Positions 35,284 through 44,695 of a stretch of DNA of 64,000 nucleotides are shown here, in pieces. The stretch comes from Pontibacter populi. GTDB taxonomy: Bacteria; Bacteroidota; Bacteroidia; Cytophagales; Hymenobacteraceae. Made by a program: the position numbers and the translations under genes. Numbering within the stretch: position 1 is the stretch's first letter; each line of letters opens with the position of its first letter. The stretch is from contig NZ_JAHWXQ010000008.1 of NCBI RefSeq assembly GCF_019336435.1, forward strand, positions 1 through 64,000, read 5' to 3'. The notes beneath the pieces were generated by a model. That model saw only the letters and a program-made list of their open reading frames with translations. It had not been told where the DNA came from and did not search any database.

Positions 35284-35604
35284 ATGAACAAAGACTTGAT
35301 AAGAACACTTGCTGAATGCGCTGCAGCCTGTAACCACTGTTCAGTGGCTTGCCTGCAGGAAGAAGACATTAAAATGATGGTGCCTTGCATCAGACTGGAC
35401 ATGGACTGCGCCAAAATCTGCTTGGCGGCCCAGGACTATATAGCCCGAGACTCCCGCTATGCCAAGGAGATCCTGCAGCAGTGTGCTAAGATCTGCAGAG
35501 ACTGTGGGCAGGAGTGCGAAAAGCATGAAGCGGAGCACTGTAAAATGTGTGCTGAAGCCTGCTTCAAGTGCGCCGAGGCATGCGAGCAGTATCAGAGTGC
35601 CTAG
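35284..35604 (+). CDS. Csp-type four-helix-bundle copper storage protein
   Basis: A 106-residue Cys-rich protein without signal peptide. Cysteines follow the helix-lining pattern CAAACNHCSVAC, CIRLDMDCAKIC, CAKICRDCGQEC, CKMCAEACFKCAEAC. This is the DUF326/Csp signature: cysteines line the core of a four-helix bundle and bind many Cu(I) ions. The lack of a signal indicates a cytosolic (Csp3-like) form. It is monocistronic with its own terminator and is about 60-65 percent identical by eye to the second copy at 44696. Confidence 0.9.
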   Translation: MNKDLIRTLAECAAACNHCSVACLQEEDIKMMVPCIRLDMDCAKICLAAQDYIARDSRYAKEILQQCAKICRDCGQECEKHEAEHCKMCAEACFKCAEACEQYQSA

Positions 35605-35629
35605 GGCATACAGCTGAATCATTAAAATG

Positions 35630-35665
35630 AAAGGACTGCCTACCCATAGGGCGGTCCTTTTTTGT
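35630..35665 (+). terminator. Terminator of the first Csp gene
   Basis: AAAGGACTGCC (35630-35640) pairs with GGCGGTCCTTT (35649-35659, one G-U pair), followed by a T-run. Confidence 0.85.
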
Positions 35666-35729
35666 TTTCAGCGCTGCGATTGCCTGCACCCTAGCGCTTT
35701 TGATGATTTCATCGTATTATTGCCGTGGT

Positions 35730-36533
35730 ATGGGTAAAAGCAAACATTATTACATCCGTAAGTCGCACCGGTACTTAGGGCTTCTGCTGGGCCTGCAGTA
35801 TCTCTTCTGGACGATAGGTGGGCTGTATTTCAGCTGGAATAACATAGACAAGGTACATGGCGACCATTTAAGGAAGGCTAAACGGTACATTTCCGGAAAC
35901 CTGACCATGGTATCGCCTCAGTTGGTGCTGGAGAGGGTACGAGCCAATCATGTAGTGGATTCTCTTCACTCGGTGCAGCTTATAGAGATTGCTGGGGTTC
36001 CCGCTTACCAGGTGCGCTATTTCTCTGGTGAGAGTGAACACGTTGGAAGTGAAGGTGGTTCGCACGGCACAGGCCATTCAACAGGTGGCTATATCAGTAC
36101 ATAGCTGGCAGACGCACAAACCGGAGAGCTTTTATCTCCGCTGAGAGAAGAAGAGGCTGTTGCTGTGGCCAAGAGAAATGTGATAGATCCCGCTAAAGTA
36201 GAAAGTGTGGAGTATCTGACTGAGGTTGGCTCTCACAGTGAGTACAGAGGCAGACCACTGCCAGCCTGGGCGGTTACCTTCAGCGAACCAAACAGCACGG
36301 TCTACATTTCAGCTGAGCACGGCACTTTCCAAGCCATCCGGCACAACCAGTGGCGCGTGTTCGATTTCCTGTGGATGCTGCACACCATGGATTATGAAGG
36401 AAGAGACAATTTTGGCAACATACTGTTAAGAGCTTTCTCTATTTTTGGGTTGATCACAGTTATCTCTGGTTTTGTGCTGTATTACATCTCATCACCGTCT
36501 GTAAGGAAAGTAATAAAGACCATCAATAACTGA
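35730..36533 (+). pseudogene. PepSY-domain membrane protein interrupted by an in-frame TAG
   Basis: Start ATG 35730 (MGKSKHYYIRKSHRYLG). The first part holds a membrane helix (LGLLLGLQYLFWTIGGLYFSW) and a PepSY-like domain. It stops at TAG 36102-36104. The same frame then continues without a break to 36533: LADAQTGELLSPLR, a second PepSY-like domain (LPAWAVTFSEP, VYISAEHGTF) and a C-terminal membrane helix (GLITVISGFVLYYI). One nonsense change separates two halves of one protein. The second half has no strong start of its own. Alternatives are readthrough or a sequencing error. Confidence 0.8.
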
Positions 36534-36537
36534 CACA

Positions 36538-37341
36538 ATGAAATACTACAAGCGTGCCATTTTTGCCCTACTGTTCTCAACAACCTTGGTAGTAGGGCTG
36601 GCTTCCTGTCAACAATCTACGAGCGAGACAGAGAATGAAGCTACCACACAAACAGCTAGAGCTACAGACAAGGCCCAGCTGATAATTGACCAGGCTATAA
36701 AGGCACACGGCGGCGAGCGTTTCGACAAGATGTCGCTTAGCTTCGACTTCAGGGACAGGCACTACACTGCTCTTCGAAACAATGGCTCGTATGTATACAC
36801 GCGTGAGTTTACCGATTCGCTGGGTCAGGTAATGGATGTGCTGAATAACGAAGGGTTTTACAGGGAGGTGAACGGGAATAGGGTAGTGCTGTCTGATGAG
36901 AAAGCAAAAGCCTATTCTAACTCAGTGAATTCTGTGATTTATTTTGCCTTGTTGCCTTTCGGGTTAAACGACGCGGTGGTGAACAAGAAGTACATGGGCG
37001 TAGCGAATATCAAAGGACAAAGCTATCATAAGATAAAGGTTACGTTCGATCAGGCAGGAGGTGGGAGCGATCATGAAGATGAGTATTTGTATTGGATACA
37101 CCCGGATAAATATACAGTTGATTACCTGGCGTACAGCTTTAGCGTGAATGAAGGTGGCATGCGTTTCAGGGAGGCGCATAACGTAAGAAATGTGAAAGGA
37201 ATCCTATTTGCCGATTATGTCAATTATGAAACTGTTTCCGACACGATAGCCTTAGAGCACCTTGTTGTTGCTTTCGAAAACGCAGGCTTAAAAAAGCTTT
37301 CCGACATAAACCTTGAAAATATTAATGTCAATGTACTATAA
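36538..37341 (+). CDS. DUF6503-type lipoprotein
   Basis: A 267-residue lipoprotein: signal MKYYKRAIFALLFSTTLVVG with lipobox LASC. The mature domain begins AQLIIDQAIKAHGG and is mostly beta-stranded (LSFDFRDRHYTALRNN, YLYWIHPDKYTVDYLAYSF), resembling LolA-like outer-membrane-associated folds. Function is unknown. It starts 4 bp after the broken PepSY gene, so the two form one transcript with the next gene. Confidence 0.8.
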   Translation: MKYYKRAIFALLFSTTLVVGLASCQQSTSETENEATTQTARATDKAQLIIDQAIKAHGGERFDKMSLSFDFRDRHYTALRNNGSYVYTREFTDSLGQVMDVLNNEGFYREVNGNRVVLSDEKAKAYSNSVNSVIYFALLPFGLNDAVVNKKYMGVANIKGQSYHKIKVTFDQAGGGSDHEDEYLYWIHPDKYTVDYLAYSFSVNEGGMRFREAHNVRNVKGILFADYVNYETVSDTIALEHLVVAFENAGLKKLSDINLENINVNVL

Positions 37342-37351
37342 CACCCAAAAA

Positions 37352-37984
37352 ATGAAGAGAATCATCTTGTTGAGCTTTTTTCTAGCTGTAACAATTACAG
37401 CCATGGTAAGCTGTGCTGATAAAAAGCAGGAAATCCCGGTTGAAGAAAACAAGCATGCCACCCACACAACTGCTGCAAAGGAAGAAGGAGCATTGATTAT
37501 TCAAGCTCAGTCGCAACCAGATACCCTGAAGGGAAGTTTGAAGGCTGAAGCACACGGGCAGATCGGGAATGCCCATCTCACGATAAACTACCATTCGCCA
37601 GCAGTTCGGGGCAGGACGATCTGGGGTGGTCTCGTAGCCTATGACCAGGTATGGGTGACAGGCGCTCATTCAGCCACCAGCCTGACAACGGATAAGGACA
37701 TTACAATAGGGGGAGAATTGTTGCCAGCAGGAAGATATGCTTTGTTCACCATCCCGGGCAAGGAAGAGTGGACCGTTGTAGTCAACAGGAACTGGGAGCA
37801 GCACCTGGCTGATGATTACACAGCGTCAGACGATGTGCTGCGCATAAAAGTAAAGCCCCAGGCGGCAGACCAGCACCAGGAACGACTTCGGTATGAGATC
37901 GTTTCTGAAAAGGAGAACGAAGGGTCTATGGTCATTAGTTGGGAGAAAATGAAGGTTGCAGTTCCAGTAGAAGTTGAAAACTAA
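37352..37984 (+). CDS. DUF2911 family lipoprotein
   Basis: Start at ATG 37352 (MKRIILLSFFLAVTITAMVSC, lipobox), 210 residues; the 5-prime end lies 10 bp after the previous gene. The DUF2911 signature is clear: NAHLTINYHSPAVRGRTIWGG, VWVTGAHSATSL, LLPAGRYALFTIPGKEEWTVV and NRNWEQH. A His-rich linker (EENKHATHTT) after the lipid anchor may bind metal. The family's biochemical role is unknown. Confidence 0.88.
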   Translation: MKRIILLSFFLAVTITAMVSCADKKQEIPVEENKHATHTTAAKEEGALIIQAQSQPDTLKGSLKAEAHGQIGNAHLTINYHSPAVRGRTIWGGLVAYDQVWVTGAHSATSLTTDKDITIGGELLPAGRYALFTIPGKEEWTVVVNRNWEQHLADDYTASDDVLRIKVKPQAADQHQERLRYEIVSEKENEGSMVISWEKMKVAVPVEVEN

Positions 37985-38127
37985 CATACTCTTCAGGGGA
38001 GAACACAAGCTTTTTATATGATCTAGCATGAAGTAGTTGAACCTTCGTTAATAGCTATATGCAAAGAGCACCCTTTGATGTGTAATAAACTTTTCTTTTA
38101 CCTCTCATAAGCTCTAAATCGAGAATT

Positions 38128-38433
38128 ATGGCTATAGGCTTTATCTGGCATCTTTTTCTGCACCTATCGGTGCCTGTAGCGGTCGCGTGGCTCTTCTTTC
38201 GCCCTTACTTCAAACGGGCTGCCTTGATTATGTTTGCAGCCATCCTGATAGACCTGGACCACCTACTGGCTGATCCCATAGTTGACCCCGATAGGTGCAG
38301 CGTAGGATTTCACATCCTACACAGTTACTATATTATCCCGTTTTACCTGCTGCTCTGCTTTTTCCCTAAAACAAGGCTGATCGGGCTCGGCCTCGTGATA
38401 CATATTGTACTTGACTGGCTGGAATGTCTGTAA
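38128..38433 (+). CDS. DUF6122 family integral membrane protein
   Basis: A 101-residue protein with three membrane helices. It has conserved polar positions HLFLHLSVP, IDLDHLLADPI, HILHSYY and HIVLDWLECL, typical of DUF6122, which looks like a short relative of YdjM-type membrane metal-dependent hydrolases. The Asp/His positions could coordinate metal. It is monocistronic and convergent with the DUF305 gene across a long hairpin. Confidence 0.8.
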   Translation: MAIGFIWHLFLHLSVPVAVAWLFFRPYFKRAALIMFAAILIDLDHLLADPIVDPDRCSVGFHILHSYYIIPFYLLLCFFPKTRLIGLGLVIHIVLDWLECL

Positions 38434-38485
38434 GTGAGAGCAGTTCCGGTAGCTACAGTTGAGATATAAAGCTGAACTTATCTTT

Positions 38486-38555
38486 CACATGCTCCTTATA
38501 AACAATGCCACCAGGGAATAGCATCGCTGGTGGCATTGTTTATAAGGAGCATGTG
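38486..38555. terminator. Bidirectional terminator, 29-bp perfect stem
   Basis: 38486-38514 is the exact reverse complement of 38527-38555 with a 12-nt loop. It lies between convergent genes and abuts the stop codon of the DUF305 gene at 38556. Confidence 0.8.
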
Positions 38556-39008
38556 TTATTTGTTCATTCTGTTCAAGATAGCTTTCATTTCGGCGATTTC
38601 CTTTTTTTGTGATTCGATTATCTCTCTAGCCAGCTTTTGCACCTCCGGGTCCTGAAGGTCAGCGGCACTGCTAACTAGAATGGCGGAGGAGTGATGCGGG
38701 ATCATGGACCGCATGAAATGCTCGTCATCTACAAAGGTTTGGTTCCGCAGCATAACGAAGGCCCCTGCAATAACGATTAGGCTTACCCCAACTATAATGG
38801 CATTGAGTTTTTTGTCTTTATACATCGATGTCATAAACCCCAGCATCACCAGGGCCATGGGCCCCACCATGAGCAGGGCCATGTACAGCCGGTTCAGGTT
38901 CAAGTAAACATGGTCAAACTGAGCGGCGTTCAGAAACATGACGCCATACATGATCACAAAAGATACGCTGAGCATCAGCAGGAACTTCTTATAGTTTCCC
39001 TTTTCCAT
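38556..39008 (-). CDS. Membrane-anchored DUF305 protein
   Basis: A 150-residue protein with three N-terminal membrane helices (FLLMLSVSFVIMYGVMFL, LYMALLMVGPMALVMLGFM, AIIVGVSLIVIAGAFVML). A DUF305 domain follows: DDEHFMRSMIPHHSSAILVSSAADLQD and a helix ending QKKEIAEMKAILNRM. The MIPHHxxA motif is the family signature. DUF305 proteins are common in copper-rich gene clusters and are thought to bind metal through His/Met. The domain is predicted to be outside the cytoplasm. Confidence 0.85.
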   Translation of the reverse strand: MEKGNYKKFLLMLSVSFVIMYGVMFLNAAQFDHVYLNLNRLYMALLMVGPMALVMLGFMTSMYKDKKLNAIIVGVSLIVIAGAFVMLRNQTFVDDEHFMRSMIPHHSSAILVSSAADLQDPEVQKLAREIIESQKKEIAEMKAILNRMNK

Positions 39009-39107
39009 TTTTACGTTTTTTAAATGTTTAACTTTTCCAATGAATAAGCAGCAATCTGAATATTAAATTAGAGCTACGTACAATTAGTTACTCAGTTTAA
39101 GGCTTAA

Positions 39108-40459
39108 TTACTTGGGCACCATTACTGTCGGGAAGATACGGAGGTACACCTGCGCGCTTACAGGTAAGGAACCATAGTAAGGGTGTAACTCATGTGCTCC
39201 CCTGAATACGCTCACCTGGGCTCCTAAGGTCGTGTTCACTGTCCCAAATTCAAATAGCTGCCTGTTAGCGCCTACCGTCAGCGCATTGATGCCGAAGATG
39301 GCGTCATGTTCGAAAAAGTCATGCTCAAAGCCCAGCTCTTCAGCTGATTTCTGCAGCCATACATAACGCCCGTAAACAGCAAACTTATCGCTTTGGAGCG
39401 TAGACTCCAGCAGTACTGAATGTTCCTGGTGGTCCTGATCTACATAGTTATACCCCCAGTTAAGTATAGCTGTCAAAAAGCGGTTATTGCCGGACAGTTC
39501 CTTGCCATACAGCACAGAGGCCGTGGTGCGGTAAACGTCCTCATCGGGCTCCCCTGATTCCGGGCTCTTGACATAGGCAGTAGATGCCTGCAAGCTCCAC
39601 TGCGTGGTAGGGTTAAAGGTAAACCGTACCGCCCGTGAGTCAAAGCGGGGCTTGTCAAAATCATAGCGTTGCTCATCCGGCTCACGGCCGGTAAAGGAGG
39701 AGCCTTCCAGCTTGAAGTTGCGGTATCTGAAACCGAGCGTGGCCACCCCAAACGTGATGTGGGTGGCATCCTGCCAGTGGTGGCCTAGTGGGAATCCGGG
39801 TTGTTAAGGGTAGATGGCCGGTGCATGAAGGCCACATTGCTCAGGGCCGGCTCTCCCGGGTAACCCAGGTACAGGAACACGTCTGCTTCTTCTGAAAGCA
39901 TGTGCGTGTACCCAACAGAAAGTTCACTGAACAGGTCGTGCGGGTGCTGACGGTCTATGAGCGGCGAGCCTTCAAAGGTTTCGCCTGTCTGGAAGAGCAG
40001 TGGGTAGCCATTGCCACCAACCGTGAGCGGGTCCAGGGAAACCATGGCACTGAACCGGAACAGGCCCCTTTCACCGACAAACCGCTGACCCATCAACATC
40101 AACCAGTTGGGTGCGTCAAACTGGCTTTCGCCCCGGTTGCCCTGTTCAAACACATCCTGCTTGTTGTAGCGCAGAAACAGGTTGTAGTGGAGCATGAACA
40201 TCCAGTCTCCCTGGTGGTACATGTTGCCGTACATAGGCGACTCATCCGGCAGCCAACCAGAACCGGAAGCGTTGCGGCTCATGGGCAGGTTACGTGAGAA
40301 GGCATGGGACATGGGCATCTGCATATCCCCGTGCTGCATTTTTTGCTGGCTATGTTTTGTAGTATCCTGCTTTTGTTGATGGTGTTCGTGCTGTCCAAAG
40401 GCAGGCGTTAGGCCAGCCAGGGATATTACGAGCATGTATAATGGTATTGTATTTTTCAT
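39108..40459 (-). pseudogene. Outer-membrane beta-barrel-type protein, frameshifted
   Basis: The gene begins at ATG 40459 with a signal peptide (ISLAGLTPAFG) and a His/Met-rich segment (HEHHQQKQ, MQHGDMQMPMSH). It runs into SEADVFLYLGYPGEP and NNPDSH, then TAG. If one G is added in the GGG run at 39790-39792 (plus strand), the frame reads NPDSPLGHHWQDATHITFG and joins GVATLGFRYRNFKLEGSSF to 39108. The product resembles porin-like proteins of copper clusters. A real 1-nt deletion or a homopolymer sequencing error would both explain it. Confidence 0.85.
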
Positions 40460-40520
40460 AGTTATAGGTTAAGTATTATTGTTCTTATGCCTTAAGAGCT
40501 TTCGGTTACGGAGCATCCAA

Positions 40521-42623
40521 CTACTTTATCTGCCTGCGCAGCAGCTGGGCGTTGATGGCTACTATCACGGTGCTCAGGCTCATAAGCGCAGCACCAATGG
40601 CCGGAGAAACCATGATGCCCTGCTGGTACAGTACGCCTGCAGCCAGTGGCAGTGCCACAATGTTGTATCCTGTTGCCCAGATCAGGTTCTGGATCATTTT
40701 ACGATAGGTCGCCTTGCCAAACATGATAAGCGAGGCAATGTCCTGCGGATTGCTATTTACAAGTATGATGTCGGCGGTTTCAGCGGCTACGTCGGTGCCG
40801 GAACCAACCGCAATGCCTACATCGGCCTGCGCTAGGGCAGGGGCATCGTTTACACCGTCGCCTGTCATGGCTACAAACTCTCCCTGTGCCTGCAGCTCTT
40901 TTATCTTCTCCTGTTTCTGGTGCGGCAGCACGTTGGCCAGGTAGCCATCCATGCCTAGTTTATCGCTTACGCTTTTTGCCACGCGCTCGTTATCGCCGGT
41001 CAATAGCAGGTTCTTGATGCCGTTCTCCTTCAACACTTTTATAGCGCCTACAGACTCCGGACGAATCTGGTCGCGCATGGAAATATAACCGGCTACCTGC
41101 TGATCCACCATCACATACACTACTGTCTCCACGCCTTCTTCGGCCTTGCTTTCTGGTACTTGTATGCCATACTCTTTGATATAGTTTGGGCCGACCACTT
41201 TAACATCGCTGCCTTCTACAGTGCCTTCCAGTCCTTTGCCAGGTAAATAGTTAAAGTTGTCTGATGCAGGAATGGCAATGCCATCCGCTTTTACTTTGCG
41301 CAAAATTCCCTGCGAGATGTAGTGCTCAGAGTTCTGTTCCACACCCGAAGCCAGGCGCAGCAACTCCTGCTCGGGGTAGCGCTGGTCAAAGGAAACAACC
41401 TGCGCCACTTCATGAGAACCCTGTGTCAGGGTGCCTGTTTTATCGAAGATGATGGTGGTGATCAGGCGGGAATTTTCAAAGGCAGTTCGGTTGCGTATCA
41501 GAAGTCCGTTGTTGGCAGAAACAGCGGTGGAGATGGCTACTACCAGCGGAATGGCCAGACCCAGTGCATGGGGGCAGGAGATCACCATCACCGTTACCAT
41601 CCGCTCCAGGGCAAAGTCCAGTTCAGCGCCCACCAACAACCAGACGGCAAGGGTGCCAAAGCCTGCTACCAGTGCCACGTAAGTGAGCCATTTGGCTGCT
41701 TTATCGGCCAGGCGCTGTGTGTCCGATTTTGTTTTCTGTGCTTCCTGCACCAGCTTGATCACCTTGTTCAGGTAGCTGTCTTTGCCGGTGCTTACCACAC
41801 GCACCTGCAGCGAACCGTTCCCGTTGATGGATCCCCCGATCACGTTGTCATCTTTCCTTTTCTGTACCGGTTTGCTCTCACCGGTCAGCATGCTCTCATT
41901 CAGATAGCTTTCACCCTGTTCTACTACCCCGTCAGCGGGTACTTTCTCGCCGGGCTTTACCAGGATCAGGTCACCTGGCCGCAGGTCTTCTACCTTCACC
42001 GTTACGGTCTCTCCGTTTCTGATCACCTGCGCGTCGGATGGCATCATGCTAACCAACAGTTCCAGGGCTTTAGAGGCACCTAAGACAGATTTCATTTCAA
42101 TCCAGTGCCCCAGCAGCATGATCACAATCAGGGTAGCCAGTTCCCAGAAAAAGTCCATGCCTGGTAGCCCAAACACAATAGCCGTGCTATAGAGATACGC
42201 TACCGTGATGGCTACGCCGATCAGCGTCATCATCCCTGGTGCGACTTTTTTAACTTCTTCTACAAGGCCAGTAAGGAAAGGCCAGCCACCATAAAAGTAA
42301 ATGATGGAAGAAAGTATAAGAGCAATGTACATGCTATAAGGTATGTCTACTGAAAAGCCTAAGATGTGCTGTACCATCGGGCTAAGGATGATAACCGGTA
42401 TAGCCAACACCAGCGATACCCAAAACCGCTTTTGGAAGTCATCAATCATCATGCGGTGATGATCATGGCCATGCTCACCATGGGGTGGGTGTCCGGTCGT
42501 ATCTTTATGCATGGCATGTTCATGGCCATGAAGGGTCCTTTCTTCTAGACGTTCAGTTAGCTGGTCTGTCTGATCCTTTGCTTTTTGATGTTCCCCTTTG
42601 TGATGGTGGTGTGTGTGGTCCAT
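40521..42623 (-). CDS. copB: CopB-type copper-translocating P1B-3 ATPase
   Basis: A 700-residue P1B ATPase with the CPH transmembrane motif (SCPHALGLA, about residue 351) that marks CopB-type pumps. It has DKTGTLTQG (about 394), TGES, GDGVNDAPALAQ and eight predicted membrane helices. The N-terminus has no HMA domain but is very His-rich (DHTHHHHKGEH, HGHEHAMHK, HGEHGHDHHRM), the typical CopB metal-binding tail. The usual SEHP motif reads SEHY (about residue 430), keeping the His but losing the Pro. It exports copper or silver across the inner membrane. Confidence 0.92.
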   Translation of the reverse strand: MDHTHHHHKGEHQKAKDQTDQLTERLEERTLHGHEHAMHKDTTGHPPHGEHGHDHHRMMIDDFQKRFWVSLVLAIPVIILSPMVQHILGFSVDIPYSMYIALILSSIIYFYGGWPFLTGLVEEVKKVAPGMMTLIGVAITVAYLYSTAIVFGLPGMDFFWELATLIVIMLLGHWIEMKSVLGASKALELLVSMMPSDAQVIRNGETVTVKVEDLRPGDLILVKPGEKVPADGVVEQGESYLNESMLTGESKPVQKRKDDNVIGGSINGNGSLQVRVVSTGKDSYLNKVIKLVQEAQKTKSDTQRLADKAAKWLTYVALVAGFGTLAVWLLVGAELDFALERMVTVMVISCPHALGLAIPLVVAISTAVSANNGLLIRNRTAFENSRLITTIIFDKTGTLTQGSHEVAQVVSFDQRYPEQELLRLASGVEQNSEHYISQGILRKVKADGIAIPASDNFNYLPGKGLEGTVEGSDVKVVGPNYIKEYGIQVPESKAEEGVETVVYVMVDQQVAGYISMRDQIRPESVGAIKVLKENGIKNLLLTGDNERVAKSVSDKLGMDGYLANVLPHQKQEKIKELQAQGEFVAMTGDGVNDAPALAQADVGIAVGSGTDVAAETADIILVNSNPQDIASLIMFGKATYRKMIQNLIWATGYNIVALPLAAGVLYQQGIMVSPAIGAALMSLSTVIVAINAQLLRRQIK

Positions 42624-42970
42624 ATGCTATTCTCTTTACAAATCCTGAGGCAGCAAACTGCCGTATGCTTTCTTCATAGGTTTACGAACATTTTTCCGTT
42701 TTTAAGTAATTTTCTGACCATGCAAGACCAACAAGTGCTTGTGCTTCAAAAGATTGAGTCTTTGTAATGCAAAGCACCTTAGTTGAACTCCTCATCTTAT
42801 TTTACTATAGTCATAGGAAGAACTTGAACGGCACGTATAGCATTAAATAAGTACTTACCTCCTGAACCTTAGCTTAACTAAATCTTTCCCGGTAAACCTT
42901 GCTAGCTCTACACTACAGTCGAAAAATATGTTTTACAGATTCATTGAATAAAATTACATATACGTGGTCA
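42624..42970. other. Intergenic region between copB and the HMA-AraC regulator gene
   Basis: The copB promoter should lie here, as both genes are on the minus strand. Apart from a short hairpin (GGCAG/CTGCC near 42651-42664) I see no clear promoter or operator. Confidence 0.3.
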
Positions 42971-43567
42971 TCATGAAGGGCCAAGCAGGTTGTCAATGGA
43001 GTTCCGCTGGGGATAGTTGTTCTTTTTATACTGCAGGAGTGTAGACCCAGTAACTTCTTTAAACTGGCTGGAAAGGTGCTGCAGGCTTTTATAGCCCAGG
43101 CGCGTGGCAATCTCTGTCTTTGATAATTCATCATAGGAGAGTAGCTCTTTGGCTCGCTCTACCTTTTGTAGGACGACAAACCTGTTTAAAGCAACCCCCT
43201 CGGAGGCTTTAAAGGCAGTACTGAGTGTAGAATAATCCTTGCCAATCGCATGTGCTAAATAGGTAGAAACATTAGTGGCTAGCGGAGCTATTTTTTCTGA
43301 TCGGATCAGATCTATCACGGTAATCTTTATACTTTCTACCAGGTCTTTTTGCTTGTCCAAGATCAGCTCAAATCCCTGGCTAACCAAGGCTGCCTCTATG
43401 GCGGAAATATCTAGGTCTTGTGATGCTTCCACTGTTGCGGAACCGAGCACCACCTCCTGCACACGCAGGCTTAGCTTTTCCAGCTCATGCTGTACGGCTG
43501 TGATGCAGCGGGGGCATACCATATTCTTTATGCGAAGCACCTGTTGGTGCGAACTCTCTTGATGCAT
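42971..43567 (-). CDS. AraC-family regulator with N-terminal heavy-metal-associated domain
   Basis: I take ATG 43567 (MHQESSHQQVLRIKNMVCPRC), giving 198 residues; the longer frame to 43711 has no support. The N-terminal ~70 residues are an HMA-like fold with MVCPRC supplying a CxxC metal site. The C-terminal ~100 residues are an AraC double HTH (LNRFVVLQKVERAKELLSYDELSKTEIATRLGYKSLQHLSSQFKEVTGSTL in segments). A Cu(I)- or Ag(I)-sensing activator of the nearby copper genes is a reasonable inference. Confidence 0.85.
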   Translation of the reverse strand: MHQESSHQQVLRIKNMVCPRCITAVQHELEKLSLRVQEVVLGSATVEASQDLDISAIEAALVSQGFELILDKQKDLVESIKITVIDLIRSEKIAPLATNVSTYLAHAIGKDYSTLSTAFKASEGVALNRFVVLQKVERAKELLSYDELSKTEIATRLGYKSLQHLSSQFKEVTGSTLLQYKKNNYPQRNSIDNLLGPS

Positions 43568-43759
43568 CGTTAGCAAATGATGCCTGCGCTTCCAAGAGAA
43601 GTAAATAGATCTGGAAGTGCAGAAGTGAATGATACAGTAACTGGCCAGCCGCCTGGCAACTCCCACTAAAAGGGGTAGACTTAGGCGCACATAGCCGCCT
43701 GCCTCAGTCACATTAGCGCATGGCTATTGCCTGAAGCAGGTGCAAGACTGCATGTTCAT

Positions 43760-44215
43760 TCAAATCGTAAGAGAGTGCAGAAAGATCCTGATGTCCGGAA
43801 TCTTGGGAACCGGATCATCTGGAGGGGCAGGAGATACTTCAAAAGCAAAAGACCTCAGCGGACCTGCAAGGATAGCTTGGTAAAAAACATTGGAGCAGAC
43901 AAAGGGGGCTTTCGCTTGCAAAAGCAGGTCCACAGTCGAAGATGCCTTAACGAATGGAGCATATGCTTTTTTTTCACAGCATTCAGTACCGTCGGAGCCT
44001 GAGTGAGAATGATCTGACTCCGCATGCGTGTGCGCAGAAGCATGCGTATCAGGCCCAGCACTGTGGTGATGCCCTTGTGCAGCGAAAGTGGGCAATAAGC
44101 GTTCCACCAGATGCGGCAGGTTGCACACTAACTGGATAAGGTATAGGTTTAGGAAAACTGCAATCAGCAGCAGCCCCGGAATACCTCTACGCTTTAAATT
44201 TCTTCTATTGCCCAT
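43760..44215 (-). CDS. His-rich hypothetical membrane-anchored protein
   Basis: A 151-residue protein. One N-terminal membrane helix (GIPGLLLIAVFLNLYLIQLVC) is followed by a His/Asp-rich segment (QGHHHSAGPDTHASAHTH, ESDHSHSGSD) and CC. The C-terminal half is less remarkable. Such His-rich periplasmic segments usually bind Cu, Ni or Zn. No named family. It is directly upstream of the HMA-AraC gene on the same strand, so it may share its transcript. Confidence 0.7.
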   Translation of the reverse strand: MGNRRNLKRRGIPGLLLIAVFLNLYLIQLVCNLPHLVERLLPTFAAQGHHHSAGPDTHASAHTHAESDHSHSGSDGTECCEKKAYAPFVKASSTVDLLLQAKAPFVCSNVFYQAILAGPLRSFAFEVSPAPPDDPVPKIPDIRIFLHSLTI

Positions 44216-44695
44216 TAGCCTAAAGCACTGTCTAGGATTTATTTATGTAAAGATAGAAAAAATGGTGAATACGAAAAGAGTTATATCCATCTAGCTATTG
44301 CAGATAAGACCACGTGCCTAAATTCAACGGTAATACGCCTTAGGTGGTTACTATCAAGTTTCAGGTTCTGTGTAAAGCTACACCAACCAGCTTTTCCGGT
44401 ACTTCAGTATACACTATATGCAATTGCTCACAAAAAGAGGTATTTATGGCTTGTAAACGGTATTTGAACATTGGTATTAAAGTAAGACAATTTAAGAGAG
44501 TTCTCAATTCCGCGGTCGTATATGGAACGGACACAATTGTCAAAAAAGCAATCGAATAAGCTGTCTAGAAATGAATTACAATGCTTACTAAATGCCAGAA
44601 CGTCATAAATATATAATTTTCATCCTTAAATATATAAAACCCATCCTTATAATGTTAGGTAAAAATTACCTAAACCTAACCTTAAACCATAAACT
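44216..44695. promoter_or_regulatory. Divergent promoter region with palindrome before the second Csp gene
   Basis: TTAGGTAA (44655-44662) and TTACCTAA (44666-44673) form a perfect 8-bp dyad with a 3-nt spacer, 23 bp before the Csp ATG at 44696. Rest of the region: promoter for the minus-strand His-rich gene presumably near 44216-44340; nothing else recognised. Confidence 0.45.

Noticed and set aside
44344..44559. 71-codon frame upstream of the second Csp gene
   Set aside because: No start signal or domain; lies in a promoter region.
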